Shown here piece after piece: positions 26,730 through 35,658 of a stretch of DNA of 64,000 bases. A program made the translations under genes and the position numbers. The notes beneath the pieces are model-generated. The model had not been told where the DNA came from and searched no databases. It saw only the letters and a program-made list of their open reading frames with translations. Source of the stretch: Kitasatospora cinereorecta (GTDB lineage: Bacteria; Actinomycetota; Actinomycetes; Streptomycetales; Streptomycetaceae); assembly GCF_024172095.1 (NCBI RefSeq), contig NZ_JAMZDX010000004.1:744001-808000 (forward strand), in the 5' to 3' direction. Numbering within the stretch: the stretch's first letter is position 1; every line of letters begins with the position of its first letter.

Positions 26730-28286
26730 TCAGTTGCTCCGGTTGTCCGTTGCGTTGGCGCACCGGGCCTCCTCCTCGGCCACCCCGGCCGCGATCACGG
26801 ACGCGATCAGTCCGCGCACGTCGGCCTCCGTGGTCCTCGGGTTGAGGGTGGTGAACTTGAGACGGATCCCCCCTGCTTCACCGGTCAGGTCGGTACGGCC
26901 GATCACCGCGGTGCCACCGCGCAGGAGGCGGCGGCGCAGGCCGGCGTTGATCCGGTCCGAGGACACCGGGTCGTCCTGGGCCGGCCGGTAGCGGAAGACC
27001 ACGGTGGACAGGGTCGGTTCGGCGACGAGTTCCAGTCGCGGCTCCGCCCGGACGCGGTCGGCGGCGTAGCGGGCGCGCTCGCAGCAGGTGTCGACCAGGG
27101 CGCCCAGCCCGGAGCGGCCCAGCGCCCGCAGGGTCACCGCGATCTTGAACACGTCGCCGCGGCGGGTGGTGAGCAGCGACCGGCCCAGGTTGCTGGTGTA
27201 GCCCGCCTCCTCGTCGTCCTCCGGGTTGAGGTAGGCCGCCCGGACCGCCAGCGGGTCGAAGGTCTCCGCCCGCCGGGCGAGGAACACCCCCGCGCCGACC
27301 GGCTGCCAACCGAACTTGTGCAGGTCCAGCGAGACGCTGTCGACGGCCTCGATGTGGTCCAGCAGGCCGGACAGCCGGTCGGAGAACAGCACACCACCGC
27401 CGTACGCGGCGTCCACGTGCACCGAGGCGCCCCAGGCGCGGGCGATCGGCACGATCTCGCGCAGCGGATCTATCGAGCCGAAGTCGGTGGTGCCCGCGGT
27501 GGCGACCACCAGGAGGGGCGCGTCGCCCGCGGCCGCGGCCCGCTCCATCGCCGCGTGCAGCGCCCGGGGGTCCATCCGGTAGTTCTCGTCCACGTCGACC
27601 GGCACCACGGCGGAGGTGCCGAGGCCGAGCAGCGCGGCGTTGCGTCGGACGGAGACGTGGGCCACCCGCGACGCGAAGATCCTCGGCCGTCCGCCGCCCG
27701 GACCGGGCGCGTCCGCCGCGCCGGGGTGTCGCGGTCGCACCGCGTCACGTGCCAGCAGCAGCCCCATGAAGTTGGACTCGGTACCGCCCGAGGTGACGAC
27801 ACCGGCCGCGGTGGCGGGGTCGAAGCCGACCAACTCGGCCAGGGCGGCGATGACCTCGCCTTCGAGCACGATCCCGGCCGGCGTCTGGTCCCAGGAGGCC
27901 AGATCGGCGTTGAGGGCCGTGGCCGCCACATCGGCGGCGACCGAGAGGGCCAGCGGCGGGCAGAGCAGGTGCGCCGACCAGGCTGGGTCGGCCAGGTCGG
28001 AGGCACCCCACGCGAACATCCGGGCCAGCGGTCCGAGCACGTCCGGCCCGGCGCCCTCCTCCGGCAGCACCTCGCCGAGCGAGGACAGCACCTCGCGCTT
28101 CAGCTCGGACGGATCGCCGGCCGGAAGCGGGCCGCCGCGCGCGGCGGCGCCGTCGACGAGTGAGGTCAGGACGATGTCGATGAGCCGGCGCAGCTCGGCC
28201 GGTCCGCCCGGCCCGCCGGCCAGCGGCGGCCCGGAGTACCGTTCGGAGGTGGTCGGCCGGGCGGCCCGTTCAACCGTGTCGGTCAT
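26730..28286 (-). CDS. group II PLP-dependent amino-acid decarboxylase
   Basis: A 518-residue enzyme of the DABA/glutamate/aromatic amino-acid decarboxylase fold. Motifs are TSGGTESNFMGLLLARD (~170), ATAGTTDFGSIDPL (~270), HVDAAYGGG (~295) and the PLP-binding SLDLHKFGW with Lys324. It most resembles L-2,4-diaminobutyrate or aspartate decarboxylases, which remove the alpha-carboxylate of short polar amino acids. Within this operon a hydroxylated arginine or ornithine-type substrate is plausible but not proven. It follows the dioxygenase gene by 28 bases. Confidence 0.88.
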   Translation of the reverse strand: MTDTVERAARPTTSERYSGPPLAGGPGGPAELRRLIDIVLTSLVDGAAARGGPLPAGDPSELKREVLSSLGEVLPEEGAGPDVLGPLARMFAWGASDLADPAWSAHLLCPPLALSVAADVAATALNADLASWDQTPAGIVLEGEVIAALAELVGFDPATAAGVVTSGGTESNFMGLLLARDAVRPRHPGAADAPGPGGGRPRIFASRVAHVSVRRNAALLGLGTSAVVPVDVDENYRMDPRALHAAMERAAAAGDAPLLVVATAGTTDFGSIDPLREIVPIARAWGASVHVDAAYGGGVLFSDRLSGLLDHIEAVDSVSLDLHKFGWQPVGAGVFLARRAETFDPLAVRAAYLNPEDDEEAGYTSNLGRSLLTTRRGDVFKIAVTLRALGRSGLGALVDTCCERARYAADRVRAEPRLELVAEPTLSTVVFRYRPAQDDPVSSDRINAGLRRRLLRGGTAVIGRTDLTGEAGGIRLKFTTLNPRTTEADVRGLIASVIAAGVAEEEARCANATDNRSN

Positions 28287-28314
28287 GGGAATCCTGCCTT
28301 TCCTGTTCTGACGG

Positions 28315-29346
28315 TCAGTGGACGATTCGGTCGTCGGTCGAGACCCTGGCGTCACGCGATCGACGCAGGTCACGAGTGATGTTGACGCGCTTGAGCCAGC
28401 GGTCGCGGCCGTCGTAGTTGGCGGCGAACGGCTGCCGCCCGTGGACCGCACGGAAGTTGTCGACGAACAGCAGGTCGCCGGGTTCCAGGACGACGCCGTT
28501 CAACTGCTTGTCCACGGCTGCCGACAGCCGGTCGAGCGCCGCCATGGCGTCGAGGTCGTCGGTTCGTTCCACCTCGGCGGAGTCGAGCCTCAGACAGGGC
28601 GAGGCCGGATCGCCGAAGAGGATGGCGACCTTCTGCGGATGGCTCAGCATCTGTTCGATGCGGGCACGGCCGCGTGCGATCACCTCGGAGTGCCTCGCGC
28701 TCGTCGGCCGGTTGGGGTCGCCGTTCCTGGGCAGGTGGGCCTCGTCCGGGCGCAGGACGAACCGCGGCTCGAAGAGGATCTCGGCGGCCTCGCGATCGAG
28801 TTCGACGTCCTCGATGCACGCCACCGTGGTCTCGGCCCGCTGTGGGTTGCGCAGGCACATCAGTCCGACGTAGTCGGCCCGGTAAGGATGGAATGCGTCC
28901 TCCGTATGCCACAGCAGGGTCGAACTGCTCCCGGAGTTGATCTGCAGCCCTTCGTGTCCCGGGATCGGAACGACCTCGTGCACCACCCGGCCCGCCTGCT
29001 GGCTCGCCCAGCCGAACACGTCACCGAGCAACGAGGAGCACAGGACGAAGAAGAACTCCTCACGCAGGGTCGGTCCGGGCCGACCGGCGGTGTCGGCCCA
29101 GTGGCGCGGCGTCTCGCCGATCCGGTCGTCGCTCACCCGGAATCCGGATATTCGGCACGCGCCGGCCGGTTCCTCCAGTCGGAACGAGTTGAGCGACCTG
29201 CGAAGCCGTTGCGGAAGCTGCTGTGCGAAGACCGTGGATTCCCTGAGGAATTCGGGGTCGTCGGCCGATGGGTGGCGTCCGGCGACGGTGGAGACGAGTT
29301 CGTCGATCGCCTCGACATCGGACCGGGTGAGCTGGATGTGGAGCAT
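28315..29346 (-). CDS. VioC-type Fe(II)/2-oxoglutarate arginine hydroxylase
   Basis: A 343-residue non-haem iron dioxygenase of the clavaminate-synthase-like / TauD superfamily. The facial triad is visible as His147-x-Glu149 in LLWHTEDAFHPYRADYVGL and His302 in VHGRQPF, followed by RWLKRVNITRDLRRSR with the 2-oxoglutarate-binding Arg. These blocks are very close to VioC/OrfP-type enzymes that hydroxylate C3 (or C4) of free L-arginine in viomycin, streptothricin and enduracididine pathways. Length (VioC ~358) and triad spacing fit. It is the first gene of the six-gene operon and likely performs the entry step on arginine or a relative. Confidence 0.9.
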   Translation of the reverse strand: MLHIQLTRSDVEAIDELVSTVAGRHPSADDPEFLRESTVFAQQLPQRLRRSLNSFRLEEPAGACRISGFRVSDDRIGETPRHWADTAGRPGPTLREEFFFVLCSSLLGDVFGWASQQAGRVVHEVVPIPGHEGLQINSGSSSTLLWHTEDAFHPYRADYVGLMCLRNPQRAETTVACIEDVELDREAAEILFEPRFVLRPDEAHLPRNGDPNRPTSARHSEVIARGRARIEQMLSHPQKVAILFGDPASPCLRLDSAEVERTDDLDAMAALDRLSAAVDKQLNGVVLEPGDLLFVDNFRAVHGRQPFAANYDGRDRWLKRVNITRDLRRSRDARVSTDDRIVH

Positions 29347-29707
29347 GCTGAAATCGCCCTTCGAAGGCGGGAACCGGCGTGCACGACGGGGATCTGGGCG
29401 ACGGGCATGACCCGGCGAGCGCCACACCCCGAGCGACGGCGATGTGGCGTCACAGCTGTGCGCCCAGGGAGCGAACGCGAAGGCCGGCCGGGTGCCACCG
29501 ATCCGACGTGCTTCAGCGCGGCGGCGACCGACGTTCGACACTCATGACGGCGGCAGCACCGGTGGGTTTCAATCGACCATCCGACTGTGGCGCGCATCAC
29601 ATCTCGGGCCGCCGTCCGCCGGCTTGGCGGAGGGCGCGACCTCGCCGCGGCTCGCCCCCGGGCCACACCCGGTCGGCGCGTTCACCCCTCTTCGATCCCG
29701 TCGGCGC
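29347..29707. other. leader region before the vioC-like operon
   Basis: About 360 bases without a credible gene between the LuxR gene and the dioxygenase ATG. It is the probable promoter region of the six-gene operon and so a likely target for the adjacent LuxR regulators. No obvious palindrome was found. Confidence 0.45.
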
Positions 29708-32509
29708 TCATGCGCCGCGGCGGGCCGCCTCCCGCGCGATGTCGACGCGCGAACGTACCGTCAACTTCGCCAGGATGTGCGAGACATGGGTCTGCACGGT
29801 GCGCGGGGACAGCAGCAGCTCGGCTGCGATGTCCGGATTCGAGAGGCCGGCGGCGACCCGCTCGGCCACCAGCAGCTCGGTGGGCGTCAGGCTCTCCCAG
29901 CCCGAGGTCACCCTCGCCCGAGGGCCGCGCACACCCTGACGAATCCCGCAGGCGCGCAGCCTGGTCTCCGCCCGCCGGATGTCCCACCGCGCCCCCAGCC
30001 GGGTGTACACCTCCACGGCCTGGTTCAGGCGACGTTTCGCCTGCGCCGACTCCCCCTGCCGGGCCAGGAGTTCGGCCGCGTCCTCGAGCGCCATCCCCTG
30101 GCGCAGCGGACGGCCCAGCGCGGCGTAGAACTCGGCGGCCGCCAGCACCGGCTCGGGGTCGGCTGCCAGCAGTCCGCGGCCGTAGGCGGCGGCCTGGCGC
30201 CACCGTTCGGTCGACTGCTCCTGCGGACCGGGCGGCCGGAAGCCGGCCGCCGCCTCGGCCGCGCCCCGGTCGTTGACGGCGAGCGCCAGGCGGACCACGA
30301 CCGGCATCCACTCCGGGCCCTCGGTGACGTGGTCGGCGAGCTCGGGTATCAGCGCCTTCTGGAGGGCGGCGAGGGCCTCCTCCGTCCGTCCACCCTGTTC
30401 GGCGACGACGGCCCGGGCCATGAGGAGCCAGTCGGCCGCGCCGATGTCCACCACCTCGTCGAGCTTCTGGTCCCGGGTCGCCCGTAGATGCTCCTCGCAG
30501 CGGGCGCGATCATCCTGATGCGCCCTCACCAGGGCGGCCAACCCGTGCCAGGAGACCGCGATGACCTGGTAGGCGTCCTCGGACAGGAACTCGATCTCGG
30601 CCAGGGCGTCGTCCCAGTCCCCCGCCATGAAGCGGTGGTCCGCGATGGCGACGGAGGAGGACGCGTGGATGCCGGGCAGCCGGTCCCGGACCTGCTGGAG
30701 CCGCAGCACCTCCGCCTTCGCCTCGCCGGATCGGCCGAGGGACGTCAGCATCTTGAGCCGTTGGACGCGCAGATTCGCCTCGTCCCGGGTCCGCGCGCCA
30801 TCGGCGCAGTGCTCGAGGCCCAGGTCGACAGCGGCCATGGCTCGGGTGTAGTCACCGAGGCTCCGGCTCATCTGGGCCGTCACCCAGCTGGCGGCCGCGA
30901 CGGCGTGGTCGTCGCCCGTCCGCCCCCCGAGGGTCATGCCCGCCGCCGCGGCCGCGGCCGCCTCGTCCTCGTGTCCGGCCCAGTGCAGGTGGAAGGCGCT
31001 CTGCGCGGCCAGTCGGGCCGCGGCCCGCTCGCTGACTCCCTCCAATCCCATCGCAGCGCGCAGGACCTCGACGGACTCGGTGAACCCGTCGCTCAGCGAC
31101 CGCGTGCGATTGAGTGCCTCGGCGAGCAGCCAGGACGCCTCGGCCACGGCGTCGGGGTCGGTGCCGAGTCCGCCGATGACGGCGCGGGCCGAGGTCTCGG
31201 CCTCCGGGCCGCGCCCCGAACCCAGCAGAGCCTCGATCAGCCGCAGGGTGAGCGCGGTCGGCGCCGGAGGTGCCGGAGCCCGTAGCGCCTGCTCCAGCAG
31301 CCGGGCCGCCACCTGCGGGGACCGGTCGACCAGCTCGCGGGCGTGGTCGGCGATCCAGGTGACCGCCCAGTCGTCCGCTTCCAGCCCGTCGGCCCGCATC
31401 AGCTGCGTGGCCACCTCGTCGTCCGCGGCGCCGACCCGGTCCAGCGTCCGGGCGACGTGTCGGTGCATGGCGCCGCGCAGCGCGCCGGGGATGGTCTCGG
31501 TGAGCGCCTCCCAGATGAGATGGTGCCGGAATGCCAGCCGGTCAGCCGTGGCCACCAGGATCTCCGCGGACGCAGCCTCCTCGATCAGCGGGAGCATGAC
31601 GACGAGCGATCGGTCCAGGACCGCGGCGAGGTCGCCCGGCCGGAATTCCATTCCCAGGACGGTGGCCGCCCGCAGCACCTCGCGTGCCCCGGAGGACAAC
31701 CGCTGCGTGCGGTCGGAGATCGCCGCCGCGGGCGCGATCACCTCATGGCCCGGCAGGAGGTCCACGCCGTCGGGCCCGACGCTCATGGCGTTCTTGCGAC
31801 GCAGGAGGGCGAGCACCTCGGCGGCGTAGAGCGGGTTGCCCCCGGTCCGCGCGAGTTCCCGGCGCAGCGACGGCCCGGCCGGGGCGGCCAACAGGACGGC
31901 GGCGAGCGCGGCGAGGTCGCCCTCGTCCAGCGGCGGTAGCGGCAGCACGAGGCCGTCGCTGCGTTCGAGGACGTTCAGTACCGGTTCCAGCACGGCCCGG
32001 TCCGCGCCGGACCTGGCGGCCCCGGCCACCACGAGCGGGAGCTGTTCCGCGTGCCGGACCAGCCGGCCCCACAGGGCGGCTGATGCATCGTCCGCCCACT
32101 GCAGGTCGTCCATCACCAGCAGGACCGGCGTGGCGGCGCACCGCTGCTCGACGATCTGGAACAGTCGCTCGGCCGCCGCGTGGACCGGACTGGTCGCCCC
32201 ACCACCGGTGGACCGCAGCAGGGACGTCACCGCGGCCCGGTCGTCCTCGGAAGTACCGAGGAGATCGAGGAAGGGCCAGAGCGGAAACTCCCGCTCCCAT
32301 TCGTCGGCCGCTCCCCGCAGCACGGCGAAACCGCGCGCCCGGGCCTTGGCGGCGCAGTCGGCCAGCAGCGCCGACTTCCCGATCCCCGCCTCGCCCAGCA
32401 GCAGCACGCCCCGGCCGGTACCGGCGGCGGCCGCGGACAGGACGTCCTCGAGCATGCGGGTCTGCGCCTCCCGGCCGAGCAGAGGCGTGGACGCGTTGCG
32501 CTGTTCCAT
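29708..32509 (-). CDS. large LuxR-family (LAL) regulator 1
   Basis: A 933-residue ATP-dependent regulator. An N-terminal AAA/STAND ATPase domain (Walker A GEAGIGKSALL near residue 40, Walker B VLLVMDDLQWAD near 130) is followed by ~550 residues of helical repeats. A C-terminal LuxR helix-turn-helix ends it (LTPTELLVAERVAAGLSNPD, then SPRTVQTHVSHILAKL). LAL proteins are typical cluster-situated activators in actinomycetes. It lies just upstream of the six-gene operon on the same strand and 66 bases after a second regulator of the same type. Confidence 0.9.
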   Translation of the reverse strand: MEQRNASTPLLGREAQTRMLEDVLSAAAAGTGRGVLLLGEAGIGKSALLADCAAKARARGFAVLRGAADEWEREFPLWPFLDLLGTSEDDRAAVTSLLRSTGGGATSPVHAAAERLFQIVEQRCAATPVLLVMDDLQWADDASAALWGRLVRHAEQLPLVVAGAARSGADRAVLEPVLNVLERSDGLVLPLPPLDEGDLAALAAVLLAAPAGPSLRRELARTGGNPLYAAEVLALLRRKNAMSVGPDGVDLLPGHEVIAPAAAISDRTQRLSSGAREVLRAATVLGMEFRPGDLAAVLDRSLVVMLPLIEEAASAEILVATADRLAFRHHLIWEALTETIPGALRGAMHRHVARTLDRVGAADDEVATQLMRADGLEADDWAVTWIADHARELVDRSPQVAARLLEQALRAPAPPAPTALTLRLIEALLGSGRGPEAETSARAVIGGLGTDPDAVAEASWLLAEALNRTRSLSDGFTESVEVLRAAMGLEGVSERAAARLAAQSAFHLHWAGHEDEAAAAAAAGMTLGGRTGDDHAVAAASWVTAQMSRSLGDYTRAMAAVDLGLEHCADGARTRDEANLRVQRLKMLTSLGRSGEAKAEVLRLQQVRDRLPGIHASSSVAIADHRFMAGDWDDALAEIEFLSEDAYQVIAVSWHGLAALVRAHQDDRARCEEHLRATRDQKLDEVVDIGAADWLLMARAVVAEQGGRTEEALAALQKALIPELADHVTEGPEWMPVVVRLALAVNDRGAAEAAAGFRPPGPQEQSTERWRQAAAYGRGLLAADPEPVLAAAEFYAALGRPLRQGMALEDAAELLARQGESAQAKRRLNQAVEVYTRLGARWDIRRAETRLRACGIRQGVRGPRARVTSGWESLTPTELLVAERVAAGLSNPDIAAELLLSPRTVQTHVSHILAKLTVRSRVDIAREAARRGA

Positions 32510-32575
32510 GGCCAGGAACCATACCGGCGGTGCCTCGCCCGGCCGTCGGAGTCGACACCGGCGCCGGGGCGGTCC

Positions 32576-35380
32576 TCAGCGGTCGGCCCGTTCCGCCGCG
32601 AGCACCGCCAGTTCCACACGTGACGATTTGTCGAGTTTGGCCAGGATTCTGGAGATGTGGGTCTGCACGGTCCTGCGGGCCAGCCGCATCCGGTCGGCGA
32701 TCTCGGGGTTGGAGCATCCCTCGGCGACCATCGCGATGACCGTGTGCTCGGTCTCGGTCAGCGAGTCCCACCCGGTGGCGGTGCGCTTGGTCGACCGTCC
32801 ACGAGGCGCTCTGACGCCTTCCGCCATCAGCCCTTCCGCGACGCGGCGGGCAGGCCATTCGGCGCCGAGCACGCGGTAGGCCTCGACCGCCCGGGTCAGT
32901 TCCTCGCGGGCCTCCCGGCGGCGGGCCGACCGCGCCAGCATCAATGCGGCGACCTCATGGGCGAGTGCCGCGAACAGCGGACGGGAGGCCGTGCGGTACA
33001 GCGCGGCAGCCTCGACCAACCGGCCCGGCTCGTGTTCGGCCAGCCCGGAGCAGAGCTCTGCGGTGGCCCGCAGGGTCGGCGTGGGCAGCGTGGCGGCAGC
33101 CTCGTGCGCCGTCGCCGCCAGGGCGATCAGCCGGTCGGTCCGTCCGAGGGTGAAGGCCAGCCGGGCCGTGTCCGGCACCATGAAGTCGGCGAGCGCGGAG
33201 CCGCCGGACTGCTCCGGACCCGGCCGACAGGACTCGACCAGCAGCCGCAGCGCCTGCTCCGGTTCCCCCTCGGACTCGCACAACAGGGCGTACCCCCACC
33301 GGTGGACGCCACCGACGGCGATGGGCTCCCGCGAGCCGGAACCGAGGCCGCGTACGAACCGGGTGTGCTCGCAGCGTCGGCCTCGCTGGACCTGGACGAG
33401 TGCGGCCACAGCATGCAGTTCCGGCTCGATCTGCCGGACGTCGGCTGACGCCAGACCGGTCCGTACCTCGGCGAGCGCGGCCTCCCACTCCCCACTCAGG
33501 AATCCCACTTTCCCCAAGGCGCAGCGGTACCGGGCGTGGAACCTGCCCTCCGGGTCGAACTCGACGCCGGCCCGGAATGCGTCGTACGCGTCCGCCGGGC
33601 GGTCGAGGACGAGCAGGCAGTGACCCCGGACGAGTTGCGGGGTCGTCGGGATGTCGAACCCGGTCCGGCGGTCTCCGAGGACGGCGAGCGCCTCGTCGGC
33701 CAGCGCGAGCGCTCCCTCGGCGCGCCGGCCGACCAACAGCACGGCTGCCTGTACGCACAGACCGTGGGCCGTCGCGTCGGCGTCGCCGACGTCCCGCCCG
33801 ATCCCGACTGCGTGGGCAGCCTCCTGCTCGGCTGCGGCATGGTCGGCGCGCAGGTGGCGGCAGTGCGCCAGGAGCCCGTGGAAGCGCGCCGACTGACTTT
33901 CGGTCAGGGCGCCGCCGCGCAGAGCGGCACGACAGAGGTCCGTGCACTCGGACAGTCGTCCTTGGCGGAGGAGCGCCTGGGCAAGCCACCACTGTGTCGT
34001 CCCCTGCCACGGCGCCGGCAGCCCGCCCGACAGCAGCCGCCCGGCGGCCTGTTCGGCCTCGGTGAACCGACCCGCGCACACCAGTGCCCCGACCAGTTCG
34101 GCCTCCAGGTCGGGGGTTTCCGGTCCCATCGCCCGCCGCAACAGGTCCACCGCCAGTCCGGGTGCCCGAGCGATCAGGCGGTCGAGGGCGGACCGGAGCC
34201 ACGGCAGGTCCGGTCCGCCCACATCCGGCGCCTTCAGCAGATGCTCGGCCACCCGGTCGGGTGGCACGTGCGAGTCGGCGAGCGACCGGCCGATCTGCTG
34301 GTGCAGGGCGGCCCGGATGGCCGGGGCGTGGCTCTCCTCCAGGACCCGCCGGACCAGGTCGTGGCGGAACGCCAGGCCGTCCGGGTGCTCCCGCAGCAGC
34401 CCTGCCGCGATCGCCTCGGACACCGGTTCCATCAGCTCGAAGGCCGACCGCTGCAGCACGGCTGTCATCTCGGCTGCGGTGAACGCCGGGCCCAGCAGCG
34501 CGAGCACGCGCAGCAGCTCACGGGTGGCACCGCTCAGCGCGTCGATCCGACGCAGGACCGTCCGCCTCAACGAGGCGGGGACCGGCGGCGGGTCGTCGAC
34601 GAGCTCCGCCCCCGACTCGCGCACGCGAATCTGCCCGGCCTCGACCAGCGCGCGGACCAGCCCCTGGACGTAGTACGGGTTTCCGGCTGCGCCTGCCACC
34701 AGTTCCAGTAGCGCCTCGTCGGGCGCGCCGCCGACCTGCGCGGCCACGAGCCTCGCGACGTCCCGCCCACCCAGCGGCTGGATCTCCACCACCGGCACGC
34801 CGCGACCGGCCAGTGAGCGCAGCGCCCGGCCCGGCGCACCGCCGTCGCCGAACGGCCGACTGGTGAGCACGACGAGCAGCGGCAGGTGTTCGAGCGCCCT
34901 GCTGAGGCGGTGCAGGACGACCAGGCTCGCGGCGTCGGCCCAGTGCAGGTCATCCAGCAGCAGTGCCACCGGAGTGCTCGCGCACCAGTCCTCGAGCAGC
35001 ACCAGCAGGGCTTCGGCGACCACCGAACCGGGCCCGGGCCCGCCGGCCGTCGGCACGGCGGGCTGCTCCGCCCGAAGCAGCTCACGAAGGCGCGCCACGT
35101 CCGGCCGTGCCGTCGGCTCACCCGTGGTGAGGCAGGCCAGCACGGCGGCAAAAGGCCGTCGCTCCTCGAGTTCGCTCGCGGCCCCGCGCAGGACGGTGAT
35201 CCCCGCGTCACGGCACAGCTGCCCGGCCAGGTCCAGCACGGCGGTCTTCCCGATTCCCGGCTCGCCGGTGAACACCACCACCCCACCGCGCCCGTCGGCC
35301 ACCTGCTGGACGAGCCCGCCGAGCCGCTCGCGCTCGCCCTCCCGACCGATCACCGCGCTCGACGTCGACGTCTCCGGCAT
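32576..35380 (-). CDS. large LuxR-family (LAL) regulator 2
   Basis: A 934-residue paralogue-like partner of the downstream regulator. It has Walker A (GEPGIGKTAVLD near residue 38), Walker B (VALLLDDLHWAD near 140), a long TPR-like middle and a C-terminal HTH (LTETEHTVIAMVAEGCSNPE, then ARRTVQTHISRILAKL). The two regulators share architecture but are clearly diverged. A tandem LAL pair upstream of a compact enzymatic operon argues for dedicated control of a secondary pathway. Confidence 0.9.
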   Translation of the reverse strand: MPETSTSSAVIGREGERERLGGLVQQVADGRGGVVVFTGEPGIGKTAVLDLAGQLCRDAGITVLRGAASELEERRPFAAVLACLTTGEPTARPDVARLRELLRAEQPAVPTAGGPGPGSVVAEALLVLLEDWCASTPVALLLDDLHWADAASLVVLHRLSRALEHLPLLVVLTSRPFGDGGAPGRALRSLAGRGVPVVEIQPLGGRDVARLVAAQVGGAPDEALLELVAGAAGNPYYVQGLVRALVEAGQIRVRESGAELVDDPPPVPASLRRTVLRRIDALSGATRELLRVLALLGPAFTAAEMTAVLQRSAFELMEPVSEAIAAGLLREHPDGLAFRHDLVRRVLEESHAPAIRAALHQQIGRSLADSHVPPDRVAEHLLKAPDVGGPDLPWLRSALDRLIARAPGLAVDLLRRAMGPETPDLEAELVGALVCAGRFTEAEQAAGRLLSGGLPAPWQGTTQWWLAQALLRQGRLSECTDLCRAALRGGALTESQSARFHGLLAHCRHLRADHAAAEQEAAHAVGIGRDVGDADATAHGLCVQAAVLLVGRRAEGALALADEALAVLGDRRTGFDIPTTPQLVRGHCLLVLDRPADAYDAFRAGVEFDPEGRFHARYRCALGKVGFLSGEWEAALAEVRTGLASADVRQIEPELHAVAALVQVQRGRRCEHTRFVRGLGSGSREPIAVGGVHRWGYALLCESEGEPEQALRLLVESCRPGPEQSGGSALADFMVPDTARLAFTLGRTDRLIALAATAHEAAATLPTPTLRATAELCSGLAEHEPGRLVEAAALYRTASRPLFAALAHEVAALMLARSARRREAREELTRAVEAYRVLGAEWPARRVAEGLMAEGVRAPRGRSTKRTATGWDSLTETEHTVIAMVAEGCSNPEIADRMRLARRTVQTHISRILAKLDKSSRVELAVLAAERADR

Positions 35381-35658
35381 TCACTCCCCTTCCGCCCCCA
35401 CCACCTGCCGATCCACGGGCTGAGGAGCGACAACCGACCCAGGTGCCTCAATCGTCGGGAATCTCCCGGAAAGTCAACCACGGTCGACCGGCCGCCGTAA
35501 GCGCGGTCCTCAGCCGCGGGCACAGGCCGACCGCCGGGACGTCGACGAGCAGTACGGCCGCGCACCTCGTGTTCGCCTCGGCGGCGGGCCTGCCCCGCTT
35601 CCGGTCGGCTCCGCCCGCCTACGGACATACGACCGACTCGGCCAGGGCGTTTGTGTTG

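Noticed and set aside
22268..35380. Polyketide or non-ribosomal peptide synthase genes in the cluster
   Set aside because: None are present. The only very large proteins are LuxR-type regulators.
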